Shown one piece after another: positions 26,301 through 34,400 of a stretch of 64,000 bases of DNA (the first letter of the stretch is position 1; every line of letters starts with the position of its first letter). This DNA comes from Planctomycetota bacterium (GTDB lineage: Bacteria; Planctomycetota; Brocadiia; Brocadiales; Brocadiaceae). A model generated the notes under the pieces. It worked only from the letters and a program-made list of their open reading frames with translations. It searched no databases and was not told where the DNA came from. The stretch spans positions 62,001-126,000 of the forward strand of contig VGXV01000002.1 in assembly GCA_016873165.1 (NCBI GenBank), written 5' to 3'. The position numbers were made by a program, and so were the translations under genes.

Positions 26301-26417
26301 AGCAATCAATCAATCAATAAATAATCTACTTAAATGATGAATCGATAGGAGCGAAATGGGGGTCGCACTGGCTATTGGTGAGTAATATATTTACATGGTA
26401 TGTATAATATGAAATTA

Positions 26418-26510
26418 TCGCAAGACAGGAGAGAACAGAATTAGAAGGTGCATTTTATCATATCCCATCAAGAGGCATAAAAGAATTGGTTATCTGTTTC
26501 AGGGGAGATT
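26418..26510 (+). pseudogene. REP-associated tyrosine transposase (Y1/TnpA-REP) scrap
   Basis: ARQERTELEGAFYHIPSRG matches the N-terminus of REP-associated transposases. After an internal deletion, KRIGYLFQGR in another frame matches the conserved HLFQGRYK block. The HUH and tyrosine catalytic parts are gone. Such enzymes mobilise palindromic REP repeats, which are abundant in this window, so an intact copy is expected elsewhere in the genome. Confidence 0.65.
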
Positions 26511-26524
26511 GAGTTTTGGGAATA

Positions 26525-26872
26525 TTAAGGAGTATCATGTTTCAGAATCCAGTCTACTAAGGCGGCACCCCCGATATCACGCCTTGCCTTCTCACTCTCA
26601 ATCCATTTATGATCTAACATATTTTTAATCTTTGAAACGATTTCCGGGCGGCGTTGTTGTAAATCCTTAAACGCGTTCTCTGATAATTCCATTTCTACTC
26701 TCACCTCATTCGGGCAATGGAGCATCATGATGATAAACAACGCATCAAACCTTTCCCGTTCTACCAGCTTCATAACACGTGGGCCTATTTCACAAATCTC
26801 TATGATATAGGAAGGCGAGTACTTGTCTTTCGCCAGGTATAACCTATCTTCAATACGTCTGAAAATAATCAT
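26525..26872 (-). CDS. Conserved-looking hypothetical protein
   Basis: 115 residues, not recognised. Soluble, mixed alpha/beta: MIIFRRIEDRLYLAKDKYSP, a hydrophobic FDALFIIMMLHCP helix and a C-terminal WIESEKARRDIGGAALVDWI segment. It starts 15 nt downstream of the HD-GYP gene stop on the same strand, so the two are probably co-transcribed; a role with the HD-GYP protein is possible but only by position. Confidence 0.6.
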   Translation of the reverse strand: MIIFRRIEDRLYLAKDKYSPSYIIEICEIGPRVMKLVERERFDALFIIMMLHCPNEVRVEMELSENAFKDLQQRRPEIVSKIKNMLDHKWIESEKARRDIGGAALVDWILKHDTP

Positions 26873-26887
26873 ACTTTTTTCTGATTG

Positions 26888-28099
26888 TTAATCAGTCCAG
26901 AGATTATAGTCTTTACAATGACCGACACATTCGATTTCAATGCGATTGTCATAACGCAAATCGATTTCCATGGGTTTGATTGCATTTTCATTTCTGTCGT
27001 ACATGATTTTTATTTTAGGCCGTAAAATAGTATCTTCATTTACCGACATTACATATCCGGTAAATCCTTTATAGATGCCGTTTTTGATCCTGATTTCCGA
27101 ACCTGTCGGGTATTTGGGGGTAATGCTCAAAAAAACATCCACCAATTCTCTGTTGAAGTGTTTTCCGGCGCCTTTTTTTATAAGCTCATATACTAAATCA
27201 GGAGGGATTCCCGGGCGGAATGGACGATCTGAAATACAGGCGTCGTATACGTCCGCAATCGTGGCAATCTCCGCAACCATAATCAATTTGCCATGTTCTT
27301 CATAGGTTAATTTGTTGGTATTGATTTTGTTAGTGCCTTTGAGTCCGCGCGGATAGCCTTTTCCATCCTGCCTTTCATGATGTTGGTAAGGCACATGAGC
27401 GGAAATTAAGCCGATGTTGTCATTGTCCCGTAATAATTCATATCCGAAAACAGGGTGTTGTTTTATCAAGTCATATTCTTCCGCGGTTAATTTGTCGGGT
27501 TTATTGAGTATCTTCTCGCTTACAAAAATTTTTCCTATATCATGAAGAAACTCTCCAATGGCTAATTGTTTTATTTTTGAATCATCCAGGCATAGTTTTT
27601 TCGCGAGGACGAGGGAGATTACCGCAGAATCCACGGAATGTTCATAGGTGTAATTGTCAACGGATTTTATCGAATTTAATCCTGACAGGAGATCATGGCT
27701 CATGATTTCTTCAAGAAAGTGATAAATATGCTTTATCAACTGGTGAAAGGCATGGCTTGCCAGAAAGTTCTTCTTAATTTTTGAGTGTATGCATTTAATG
27801 ATTCCTTCCCCTGTTTCCGCTTCTATAGTTACTAAGGAATTTCGGGTTGTCTCGTAAACTCTTAAAATATCCTTTGTTGCCATCATGCGGATTTTATCGG
27901 AAATCGGGTCTTCAATAACAATATCCTCTGTATTTTTATCCTCGATAAAGAGATTCAGGAATCCTCTTTTCTTCAGAATATCAATATAGCTCTGTGTTAA
28001 TTTCACTCCCTTTTTTAGCAAAATTTCGTAGTTGTCCCCATATATTGTTCTGCCAACAATCATTCCGGGAGTAACCGTATCTATTCTTTTTTTTATCAT
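26888..28099 (-). CDS. HD-GYP domain protein, putative cyclic-di-GMP phosphodiesterase
   Basis: 403 residues. The N-terminal 100 residues resemble the DUF3391-like segment common in HD-GYP proteins (RIDTVTPGMIVGRTIYGDNY). The HD-GYP core has the metal-binding FLHDIGKIFVSEKILNKPDK, a downstream QHHERQDGKGYPRGLKG (the GYP motif intact) and IADVYDACISDRPFR. The C-terminal 70 residues (SEIRIKNGIYKGFTGYV) form an extra beta-rich domain. No receiver domain or membrane segments. It would hydrolyse c-di-GMP to pGpG or GMP. A c-di-GMP riboswitch occurs 8 kb away in this window. Confidence 0.9.
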   Translation of the reverse strand: MIKKRIDTVTPGMIVGRTIYGDNYEILLKKGVKLTQSYIDILKKRGFLNLFIEDKNTEDIVIEDPISDKIRMMATKDILRVYETTRNSLVTIEAETGEGIIKCIHSKIKKNFLASHAFHQLIKHIYHFLEEIMSHDLLSGLNSIKSVDNYTYEHSVDSAVISLVLAKKLCLDDSKIKQLAIGEFLHDIGKIFVSEKILNKPDKLTAEEYDLIKQHPVFGYELLRDNDNIGLISAHVPYQHHERQDGKGYPRGLKGTNKINTNKLTYEEHGKLIMVAEIATIADVYDACISDRPFRPGIPPDLVYELIKKGAGKHFNRELVDVFLSITPKYPTGSEIRIKNGIYKGFTGYVMSVNEDTILRPKIKIMYDRNENAIKPMEIDLRYDNRIEIECVGHCKDYNLWTD

Positions 28100-28204
28100 G
28101 TAAAAGTGCTCTTATCTTGGTCAAGTGACCTGTTTTTTTCAATACTATTTATTAAACAACAAGATTAAAATTTTCTCAATATTATAAAAAAATCCTGAAA
28201 AGAA

Positions 28205-28978
28205 TTATTCGTCAGATTGCATGTACCCTGTTTTTAACATCCCAATCTCATTTGGCGCCAGTTCCGCAGTATTGTCATTAATTTTATACGTTTCTTTGTA
28301 ATGGTTGAGCATTGCGTTGGAATTTTTGTAGCCCAATCGCCTACCATAATTGACAATACACATGGTGCGCGCTTCGACAAAGGAAAATCCGTTGAATTGT
28401 AAAGCGGCAACAATACATTTTTTCATGTGATTGAGGTGGTAGGCCGTGGTGCGTGCAAAGAAACTATTGGTTCCTTTGAATAAATATTGGACGTCAATGG
28501 GATTGTCCGGATTGCCGGCGGGAGTGGTTAATGTCCTGAAACCCTTCGGGGTGAGGGGAGAAACCTGTCCTCCGGTCATTCCGTAAATTTCGTTTGCGTA
28601 ACAGATGACAGTGATGTTTGTATTTCTCCGGATGGCATGCAAAAGATGATTGCCGCCGATACCCATCAGGTCGCCATCGCCACTTACCACCACTACATTC
28701 AGTTTTTCATTCGCATACTTGATGCCTTCCGCAACAGGAATTGCCCTGCCGTGAGTGGTATGTACGGAATCAAGATTAAAAAATCCCGCGCTTCTTCCTG
28801 AACAGCCAATTCCCGAAACAACTACGGTGCCTTGCAAGGGGTAGTTAAGTTCATAAAAGGCCTGGCATATTGTTTTCAGCACAATACCATTGCCGCAGCC
28901 GGGACACCATGGGGTTGGCAAAATATCCAGCTTCAGATAACGTTTAAATTGAACATCTTTTATAGCATTGTTTTCCAT
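28205..28978 (-). CDS. korB: 2-oxoglutarate-type:ferredoxin oxidoreductase, beta subunit
   Basis: 257-residue TPP-binding subunit. TPWCPGCGNGIVLK supplies two 4Fe-4S cysteines, VVSGIGCSGR the family block and VVVVSGDGDLMGIGGNHLLH with CYANEIYGMTGGQ the TPP/Mg motif. The GQVSPLTPKG block favours the 2-oxoglutarate (Kor) group over pyruvate. It is downstream of korA with a 15-nt gap. It would make 2-oxoglutarate from succinyl-CoA reductively or run the reverse. A gamma-subunit gene is not adjacent. Confidence 0.88.
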   Translation of the reverse strand: MENNAIKDVQFKRYLKLDILPTPWCPGCGNGIVLKTICQAFYELNYPLQGTVVVSGIGCSGRSAGFFNLDSVHTTHGRAIPVAEGIKYANEKLNVVVVSGDGDLMGIGGNHLLHAIRRNTNITVICYANEIYGMTGGQVSPLTPKGFRTLTTPAGNPDNPIDVQYLFKGTNSFFARTTAYHLNHMKKCIVAALQFNGFSFVEARTMCIVNYGRRLGYKNSNAMLNHYKETYKINDNTAELAPNEIGMLKTGYMQSDE

Positions 28979-28993
28979 AGTAAAAGGTATTTT

Positions 28994-30013
28994 TTATGTA
29001 ATAACTCCCGACAATGCATTCTTTATTTCTTCCAGGTTTATGCGTCCCCCGAGAACAGGGATTAATGTTACTTCGCGGTGCAGCATGCGCTCTATTTCGT
29101 GTGCATATTGGCCTGCGTTCATTTCCATAACGATGATGTTTTTATATTGGGCTGCGATGTGCCTGAGGTCGTCAAAAATAGGAAACATCAGTATTGGCCG
29201 GAACAATGAGACATCATTGTTGAAATGATATGCAACCCGGGAAAGCGCTCCGAAAGAAATAAGCAATGTATCGGTTTTCTTCCGGCATTTTCTATATTCG
29301 TAATAGTTATATTGTCCCGCGACATGCAATTGTTTTTCACGCAGTCGGGAGATGAGGTTTCTGTGATTGTCAGCATCAAAAGTTTTTGGCAGAGAACCAT
29401 TATGTGATAACCCGGTGAAATGACGATTACCGCTTCCGAGCGGAAGCCGTTCGCGGTTTTTGATGGCAACGTTGCTGGCAGGAGTAATGGTTTCGCAGAG
29501 GTGGCTTATATAGCCATCACTCAGCAGAATAACAGGGCTTAATGACTCTTCCGCCGCATTGAACGCGCTTATCGTATGAATATAAAGTTCCGCAACGGAA
29601 TTGGGATACAATACTATCGGAAAATAATCTCCATGGCTTCCGTGGATACATTGTATGATATCTCCCTGCGCGGGGAGAGTAGGCATGCCGGTGCTTGGCC
29701 CCACCCTTTGTACGTTAACAATCACCAGCGGCACTTCCATCATATGCGCAAGGCCGATGTTTTCCTGCATCAAAGAAAATCCCGGGCTGGAAGTGGCGGT
29801 CATTGCTTTAAGTCCGGCTAAAGATGCGCCAATAACAGCGCTTAATGAGGAAATTTCATCCTCCATCTGCAGCACTTTTATTGTTTTTCTATTGGCCAGA
29901 TCGTGAATTATCTCTGATGCGGGAGTTATGGGGTAGCCAGAAAAGAATGACAGACCTGCAACCTCAGCTGCCAGTGCAATCGCCTGATTTCCCTGTAATA
30001 ATTGTTTAGACAT
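28994..30013 (-). CDS. korA: 2-oxoglutarate-type:ferredoxin oxidoreductase, alpha subunit
   Basis: 339 residues. LLQGNQAIALAAEVAGLSFF and SGYPITPASEIIHDLA mark the alpha subunit of this superfamily; LQMEDEISSLSAVIGASLAG carries the pocket glutamate, then ATSSPGFSLMQENIG. The C-terminal part has DTLLISFGALSRVAYHF. It overlaps the ferredoxin-like gene by 8 nt and is followed by korB, so korD-korA-korB is one operon. Substrate by comparison is 2-oxoglutarate, but branched-chain keto acids are possible. Confidence 0.88.
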   Translation of the reverse strand: MSKQLLQGNQAIALAAEVAGLSFFSGYPITPASEIIHDLANRKTIKVLQMEDEISSLSAVIGASLAGLKAMTATSSPGFSLMQENIGLAHMMEVPLVIVNVQRVGPSTGMPTLPAQGDIIQCIHGSHGDYFPIVLYPNSVAELYIHTISAFNAAEESLSPVILLSDGYISHLCETITPASNVAIKNRERLPLGSGNRHFTGLSHNGSLPKTFDADNHRNLISRLREKQLHVAGQYNYYEYRKCRKKTDTLLISFGALSRVAYHFNNDVSLFRPILMFPIFDDLRHIAAQYKNIIVMEMNAGQYAHEIERMLHREVTLIPVLGGRINLEEIKNALSGVIT

Positions 30014-30218
30014 CCACTTCCTCTATTTCAATGGCTATATCGGGGCAGTAACGCTGGCAGGTTCTGCAGGCAATACATTTATTTAATTCCATTAACATCT
30101 GGTTTTTTATTTCCAGATTCTTGACCGGGCAAAAATTTACACAGATACCGCAGCGTTTGCAATATTTATGGTTTATATGAACTATTCCTTTTTGTTTTTT
30201 CCCGATATTTTTTCCCAC
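30006..30218 (-). CDS. korD: 2x4Fe-4S ferredoxin-type delta subunit of the oxidoreductase
   Basis: 70 residues with two cluster motifs: CKRCGICVNFCPVKN and CIACRTCQRYCPDIA. The second cluster lies 26 residues after the first, as in delta subunits of 2-oxoacid oxidoreductases. First gene of the korDAB operon, overlapping korA by 8 nt. Confidence 0.92.
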   Translation of the reverse strand: MGKNIGKKQKGIVHINHKYCKRCGICVNFCPVKNLEIKNQMLMELNKCIACRTCQRYCPDIAIEIEEVDV

Positions 30219-30299
30219 CGGTTGATTTTACTGCTTCATAAAATATGAGACGCTTATTTATGGCGTATCAATTGCTTGATGTAGGAATTTCAAAGTCGA

Positions 30300-30352
30300 G
30301 ATTCTTCCCCGCCCGCCTGTCCGTCTGGCACGGCAGGCGGGGAAGAATTTAA
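30300..30352. repeat. GC-rich REP-like hairpin
   Basis: Arms ATTCTTCCCCGCC and GGCGGGGAAGAAT enclose a second dyad GCCTGTCCG/CGGCAGGC. Lies in the 330-nt gap between nfo and korD. No run of T follows on either strand, so a dispersed palindromic repeat is more likely than a terminator. The rest of the gap is AT-rich with no gene seen. Confidence 0.75.
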
Positions 30353-30548
30353 TTTATTACAAGTATCGATTAAAAATATTCAGTTTAACAATAATATAGT
30401 ATGAATTCTAGGGATATTTACGCATGGTTTTTGTTGAGAATAAATATCTTGGCAAGATTGAAAAGTAAGAAGATATCCTTTGTCAGGAAAGGCATCTTTG
30501 TTCTCTGGAAATTTAATGCTGAACCCTCTTTTTGATTTTTTGTGAGGA

Positions 30549-31388
30549 TTAACTATTGTTTTCGATCAATTCTCTTAGAACGTTTAAATTTGTCACATCC
30601 ATATGTTCTTCTTTCGGTGTTTCCAGTATTTTCGGTATGTGTTTCATAGTGTTCATAATTAGTTTGAAAGGCTCTATGCCAATAGCTCCCTTTCCGATAT
30701 GTTCGTGACGGTCAAGTTTGCTGCCCAGAGCGCCCTTTGAGTCGTTCAAATGAATGGCAAAGAGGTTGTTCATTCCTATTATGGTATCAAATTCTTCCAT
30801 CGTTGTTTCGAACCCAATCTTTGTTCTTATATCATAGCCCGCAGCAAAGGCATGGCATGTGTCAAAACAGATGCCTATCCGCTCGGAACCGATGTCATCA
30901 ATAAATTGCCGGAGTTGGTGAAAATGAGAACCCACACTCGACCCCTGACCGGCGGTGTTTTCCAGCAAGATTTTGACGGAAGAATTTTTTGTTCTTTGGA
31001 TGACCGATTTTAACATTCCGATTACATTTTTCATGCCGGTTTGTTTGCTGGCATTTTTTGCAGAACCAGGATGTATAATAACATGCGCAATTCCCAGTTC
31101 ATCGCATCTTTGAATTTCTCCTACGAGAGAATTGTAGGTAAGCGTATGTATTTTCCTGTCATTGGTGGCGAGATTTACAAGGTAGGATGCGTGTGAAAAA
31201 ATTGTTTTAATATTTGATTGTTGCAATCTTTCTCTAAAAATTCTTTTTTCTGCGGGATCAATGATTCTCTCTTTCCATTGGCGCTGGTTTTTCGTAAAGA
31301 TTTGAAACGTGTCTATCCCTAAAGACGCGGCTTCACTGAATGCGTTATGCAAACTGCCTTTGATTGAACAATGTACCCCCAAAAGCAT
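30549..31388 (-). CDS. nfo: Endonuclease IV (AP endonuclease)
   Basis: 279 residues. TIM-barrel DNA-repair enzyme incising abasic sites. GVHCSIKGSLHNAFSEAASLG opens the family, then FQIFTKNQRQW, VIIHPGSAKNA (zinc His), LLENTAGQGSSVG, GICFDTCHAFAAGYD (zinc Asp and His), FAIHLNDSKGALGSKLDRHE (His, Asp, His) and ILETP (zinc Glu). All zinc ligands expected for the trinuclear site appear present. It lies third behind HU and RseC genes on the minus strand. Confidence 0.95.
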   Translation of the reverse strand: MLLGVHCSIKGSLHNAFSEAASLGIDTFQIFTKNQRQWKERIIDPAEKRIFRERLQQSNIKTIFSHASYLVNLATNDRKIHTLTYNSLVGEIQRCDELGIAHVIIHPGSAKNASKQTGMKNVIGMLKSVIQRTKNSSVKILLENTAGQGSSVGSHFHQLRQFIDDIGSERIGICFDTCHAFAAGYDIRTKIGFETTMEEFDTIIGMNNLFAIHLNDSKGALGSKLDRHEHIGKGAIGIEPFKLIMNTMKHIPKILETPKEEHMDVTNLNVLRELIENNS

Positions 31389-31502
31389 ACGTTAAATAGA
31401 AATAGTAACGTTATCTATAATCATTACGCTCATTGCGTAAAACGGTGAAAAGTATTTTAACTTATACATGAGCCGGGAAGATGTTTTTTTGAGGAGTAGA
31501 CA

Positions 31503-31970
31503 TTATTTGAAGATTATGTCATAACTATTTTGGACATTATGGGAAATGATTTTTCGTGATGTGGCTGTTTTGTTTTTTGTCATTTTGTCATAAACGCCTG
31601 CTATAATCAGGGAAGTTATAAAAAAAATGAATCCACACACAATAACCCGTGTATCTTTTGAAGTTATGCGGAGAATATTATAATTTTGGCCTATGTAACT
31701 ACCTGTTAGCAGACTAATTACCGGAAAGACAAAAACAAGCATTATGCTTCTGTAAGGAGAATTGATTGTTTTTTGTGTTACTACGAATTGCCCTTCTTCT
31801 AAGCCGGGAACCGTTTCAACTTCCAGATATTGAGAACTACTTTTTACCTCACCGCATCCGCTGCAGCTTTTGCAGTTTTCTGTCGTTTGGCTGAGTAATT
31901 CGATGGTTGTTTTGTTGCCGTTAATATTTTTTATAATACCCGTTTCTTTTATTTGCGTTTCTTTAAACAT
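31503..31970 (-). CDS. rseC: RseC/MucC-family integral membrane protein
   Basis: 155 residues. The N-terminal beta-rich domain holds the cysteine cluster CKSCSGCGEV typical of RseC. Two membrane segments follow, about 73-92 (SIMLVFVFPVISLLTGSYIG) and 106-125. In other bacteria RseC belongs to the SoxR-reducing/Rnf context or modulates sigmaE; which applies here is unknown. It lies 17 nt after the HU gene. Confidence 0.8.
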   Translation of the reverse strand: MFKETQIKETGIIKNINGNKTTIELLSQTTENCKSCSGCGEVKSSSQYLEVETVPGLEEGQFVVTQKTINSPYRSIMLVFVFPVISLLTGSYIGQNYNILRITSKDTRVIVCGFIFFITSLIIAGVYDKMTKNKTATSRKIISHNVQNSYDIIFK

Positions 31971-31987
31971 AGATTATCTCTGAGGAT

Positions 31988-32302
31988 TTATTGCGATGAC
32001 GATGGTGTTTGTGGTGAGTTGCCTACTTTTTCCCGCATAAGTTTTCCAACCTTGAACACAACGACATTTTTTGCCGGTACAAAAGCAACTTCTCCGGTTC
32101 TTGGGTTTCTTGCCTTGCGTGCCGCACGCTGACGAATTTCGAAAACGCCAAAATCGCGCAATTCAATGCGATTGCCCTGTGAAAGCTCTCCGATAATCTC
32201 ATCCAAAAACATTTGAATTGTTTTTTTCACCACCATATGTGTGTTGTCTGTCTTTCTGGCAATCTTTTCGCACAGATCCCTTTTTGTCGTTGTTTGCTGC
32301 AT
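31988..32302 (-). CDS. HU/IHF family DNA-binding protein
   Basis: 104 residues with the full HU/IHF fold: CEKIARKTDNTHMVVKKTIQ, GNRIELRDFGVFEIRQRAAR and the DNA-binding arm KARNPRTGEVAFVPAKNV. A AAGGAG lies upstream of the ATG. Divergent from rpmH across a 354-nt region. Nucleoid structuring, and possibly assistance to recombination. Confidence 0.95.
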   Translation of the reverse strand: MQQTTTKRDLCEKIARKTDNTHMVVKKTIQMFLDEIIGELSQGNRIELRDFGVFEIRQRAARKARNPRTGEVAFVPAKNVVVFKVGKLMREKVGNSPQTPSSSQ

Positions 32303-32656
32303 CGCATATCTCCTTAATTATAACGGTAAGTATAGTACTGGCAACATATAGAATCATTTAACCGAACGAATGAATTAAAATAAAAAAGTTATTCCTTTCA
32401 CAGGTTTCGGGGATTATAAAAAGGCTGTAGCCTAATCTTAACTAACTTCTAGGCATGACACTTACGATTAGTTCGAACATATTATCAATTCAAAAGATCA
32501 ATGTCAATAAGAATTTACGACTATTATATAACCAAACGCGGGTCTGAAAAATCAGATTCTAACCTCTTGTTTTTATATAAAAATACTTGACAATAAAACG
32601 GAGAATGCGATAGTATACTGTTTTTAATACTGCTGTTTTAACAGGAGCCATAGAGC
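32303..32656. promoter_or_regulatory. Divergent promoter region between HU gene and rpmH
   Basis: For rpmH, TTGACA at 32587-32592 is followed by an AT-rich -10 area at 32609-32619 (TAGTAT with 18-nt spacing, overlapping TATACT), and AGGAG lies at 32643-32647. For the HU gene a TATACT on the minus strand is at 32329-32334. No gene was seen in between. Confidence 0.55.
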
Positions 32657-32794
32657 ATGAAAGTAAGAATTAGAAAAAGTTCGATAAAACGGAAGAAAAT
32701 GTGTGGTTTTAGAAAGAGAATGCGGACAAAAGGCGGACGTGCTATTTTAAACAGGAGACGCCGCATTGGAAGAAGACCGCTATTGGATGTTTGA
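32657..32794 (+). CDS. rpmH: 50S ribosomal protein bL34
   Basis: 45 residues: MKVRIRKSSIKRKKMCGFRK, RMRTKGGRAILNRRRRIGRR, PLLDV. The GFRxRMxTKGGRAxLxRRR core is diagnostic of bL34, though the N-terminus (KVRIRKSSIKRKK rather than KRTYQPSKRKR) is divergent. Shine-Dalgarno AGGAG about 9 nt upstream. It ends 20 nt before a strong terminator. rpmH is here not next to rnpA/dnaA as in many bacteria. Confidence 0.93.
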   Translation: MKVRIRKSSIKRKKMCGFRKRMRTKGGRAILNRRRRIGRRPLLDV

Positions 32795-32813
32795 AAAAAA
32801 CGGGAAATGAGAA

Positions 32814-32857
32814 AGAGACCCTAAATATTGCAAATAAAATATTTAGGGTCTCTTTTT
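32814..32857. terminator. Rho-independent terminator, probably bidirectional
   Basis: Stem AGAGACCCTAAATATT / AATATTTAGGGTCTCT with an 8-nt loop and a T run on the plus side. It lies between the convergent rpmH (plus) and ferredoxin (minus) genes. A purine-rich 5-prime flank gives several U on the minus transcript too. Confidence 0.93.
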
Positions 32858-32866
32858 GTTGAGAAA

Positions 32867-33052
32867 CTAATCGAGAATAATTGCTTCTACCGGACATTCT
32901 TCTGCAGCTTGCCTACAGGAATCTTCTACATCCGCAGGAACTTCAATGTCTTTTGCCTCAGCTAAATCACCACTCATATAAAATATTTCAGGACACGTTT
33001 GGGCACAAAGCTCACATCCGGTACAAGCATCTGCGTCTACTTTCGCGTGCAT
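32867..33052 (-). CDS. Ferredoxin, [4Fe-4S] type
   Basis: 61 residues. Start 33052 (MHAKVDADACTGCELCAQTC) has AGGAGG 7 nt upstream; the longer open frame to 33109 adds an implausible hydrophobic N-terminus. Cluster ligands: C..CELCAQTCP plus a distant C in ECPVEAI; a further Cys in SCRQAAEEC. This is the short single-cluster bacterial form (Thermotoga/Desulfovibrio ferredoxin I type). It could serve the 2-oxoacid oxidoreductases; no direct link in sequence. Confidence 0.92.
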   Translation of the reverse strand: MHAKVDADACTGCELCAQTCPEIFYMSGDLAEAKDIEVPADVEDSCRQAAEECPVEAIILD

Positions 33053-33312
33053 AAAAAACCTCCTTGGAATACAAAATAATGTGATTAAAAGTATTAAAAA
33101 CGTTCTCAATAAAGAATATCAAGTTTTCCCCCTTACACCTCCTTCCTAACGATTCTCTTTTTTGCCGGAAGATTTGTTGCTGTAATGCTTTTTGAAAAAA
33201 ATATTCCTTTGTCAAAGTTGAAAAAAGCTAAAAATTCTCTTTATAAGGGAAATAGTAATAGTAATAATTATCATGTTATTAGATAAAATACAACAATCTT
33301 TTTTAAACTTTT

Positions 33313-34371
33313 TTACCTTTGTGTTTGTAATCGAAGTTGTCCGCATGCGGCATTTACCTTACTTCCTTTTTTCTGCCGGACAGTAGCAACAATTCCGTGA
33401 TTGTTCAGTATTGTACAAAACATTTCTGCTTTTTTTTGTGATGGCGGGGCCAAGCTATATTCTTTTATTGGGTTGAGAGGGAGGATATTCACATTGCATT
33501 GAACCCCTTTTAACATTTGTGCAAGCGAATGGGCATCCTGAATTGAATCATTAATGCCATTGATAATAGTATATTCAAAACTGATATCCCTGTGTGTGGC
33601 ATTAAAATATTCCTGTGCGGCGTCTATGATATTTTTAAGCCCTGTTTTTTTGTTTGACGGGACTATTTTGTCTCTTACCGTATCGTTTGGTGCATGAAGA
33701 GAAATGGCAAGATTTACCTTGAGACCCTCTTTTGACAATCGTCGGATTCCCGGTATGATACCAACGGTTGAAATGGTGATATTTCTGGCTCCTATCCCTA
33801 ATCCCCAATCGGCATTTATAATCCTGACGGCCTTAATCACATTTTCATAGTTGGCAAGCGGTTCCCCAATGCCCATAAAAACAATATTCGTAATATGTTC
33901 GCTTGAGGGAAGATGGTTTTTGATATGGAGAACTTGTTCTATTATTTCCCCGGTGTTAAGGTTCCTCTTCAAACCTAATATGCCGCTTGCGCAAAATTTA
34001 CAATCCATAGCACAACCGACCTGCGTTGAAACACATACAGTCTTCCTTTTGCCGTCTCTTAACAGCACACATTCAATGAAATTGTTGTCTGGCAACTGAA
34101 TGAGGAATTTTTCCGTTCCATCGTGTGAAGTGTTTATTGTAAATATTTTAGACTGAAAAACCTGGTATGTTGCAGCAAGCCGTTCACGAAAAGACGTGGG
34201 AATATCAGACATCTGAGAAAACTGTGTTGCACCTTTGTCATAAATCCAGGAAAGCATTTGTTTTCCCCTGTAAGAATGCTCTCCCGATGAAGTGCAAAGT
34301 TCCATTGCTTCAGATAAGTGCATTTCAGTAATCGAAATACATTGTAATTTGTCCATCGTTGTTTTATTCAA
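33313..34371 (-). CDS. rlmN: Dual-specificity 23S rRNA/tRNA adenine-C2 methyltransferase
   Basis: 352 residues, radical-SAM enzyme methylating A2503 of 23S rRNA and A37 of some tRNAs. SAM cluster CAMDCKFCASG (CxxxCxxC), preceded by ETQVGCAMD-like VCVSTQVG. GIGEPLANYENV, RNITISTVG, LAISLHAPND and the C-terminal catalytic Cys region VNAACGQL. 29 nt downstream of murJ on the same strand. Confidence 0.96.
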   Translation of the reverse strand: MNKTTMDKLQCISITEMHLSEAMELCTSSGEHSYRGKQMLSWIYDKGATQFSQMSDIPTSFRERLAATYQVFQSKIFTINTSHDGTEKFLIQLPDNNFIECVLLRDGKRKTVCVSTQVGCAMDCKFCASGILGLKRNLNTGEIIEQVLHIKNHLPSSEHITNIVFMGIGEPLANYENVIKAVRIINADWGLGIGARNITISTVGIIPGIRRLSKEGLKVNLAISLHAPNDTVRDKIVPSNKKTGLKNIIDAAQEYFNATHRDISFEYTIINGINDSIQDAHSLAQMLKGVQCNVNILPLNPIKEYSLAPPSQKKAEMFCTILNNHGIVATVRQKKGSKVNAACGQLRLQTQR

Positions 34372-34400
34372 AAATTTTTACGGTAAGGGGAAAAATATTG

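Noticed and set aside
30300..30352. Terminator for nfo
   Set aside because: The hairpin has no following T run on either strand and resembles dispersed REP sequences.
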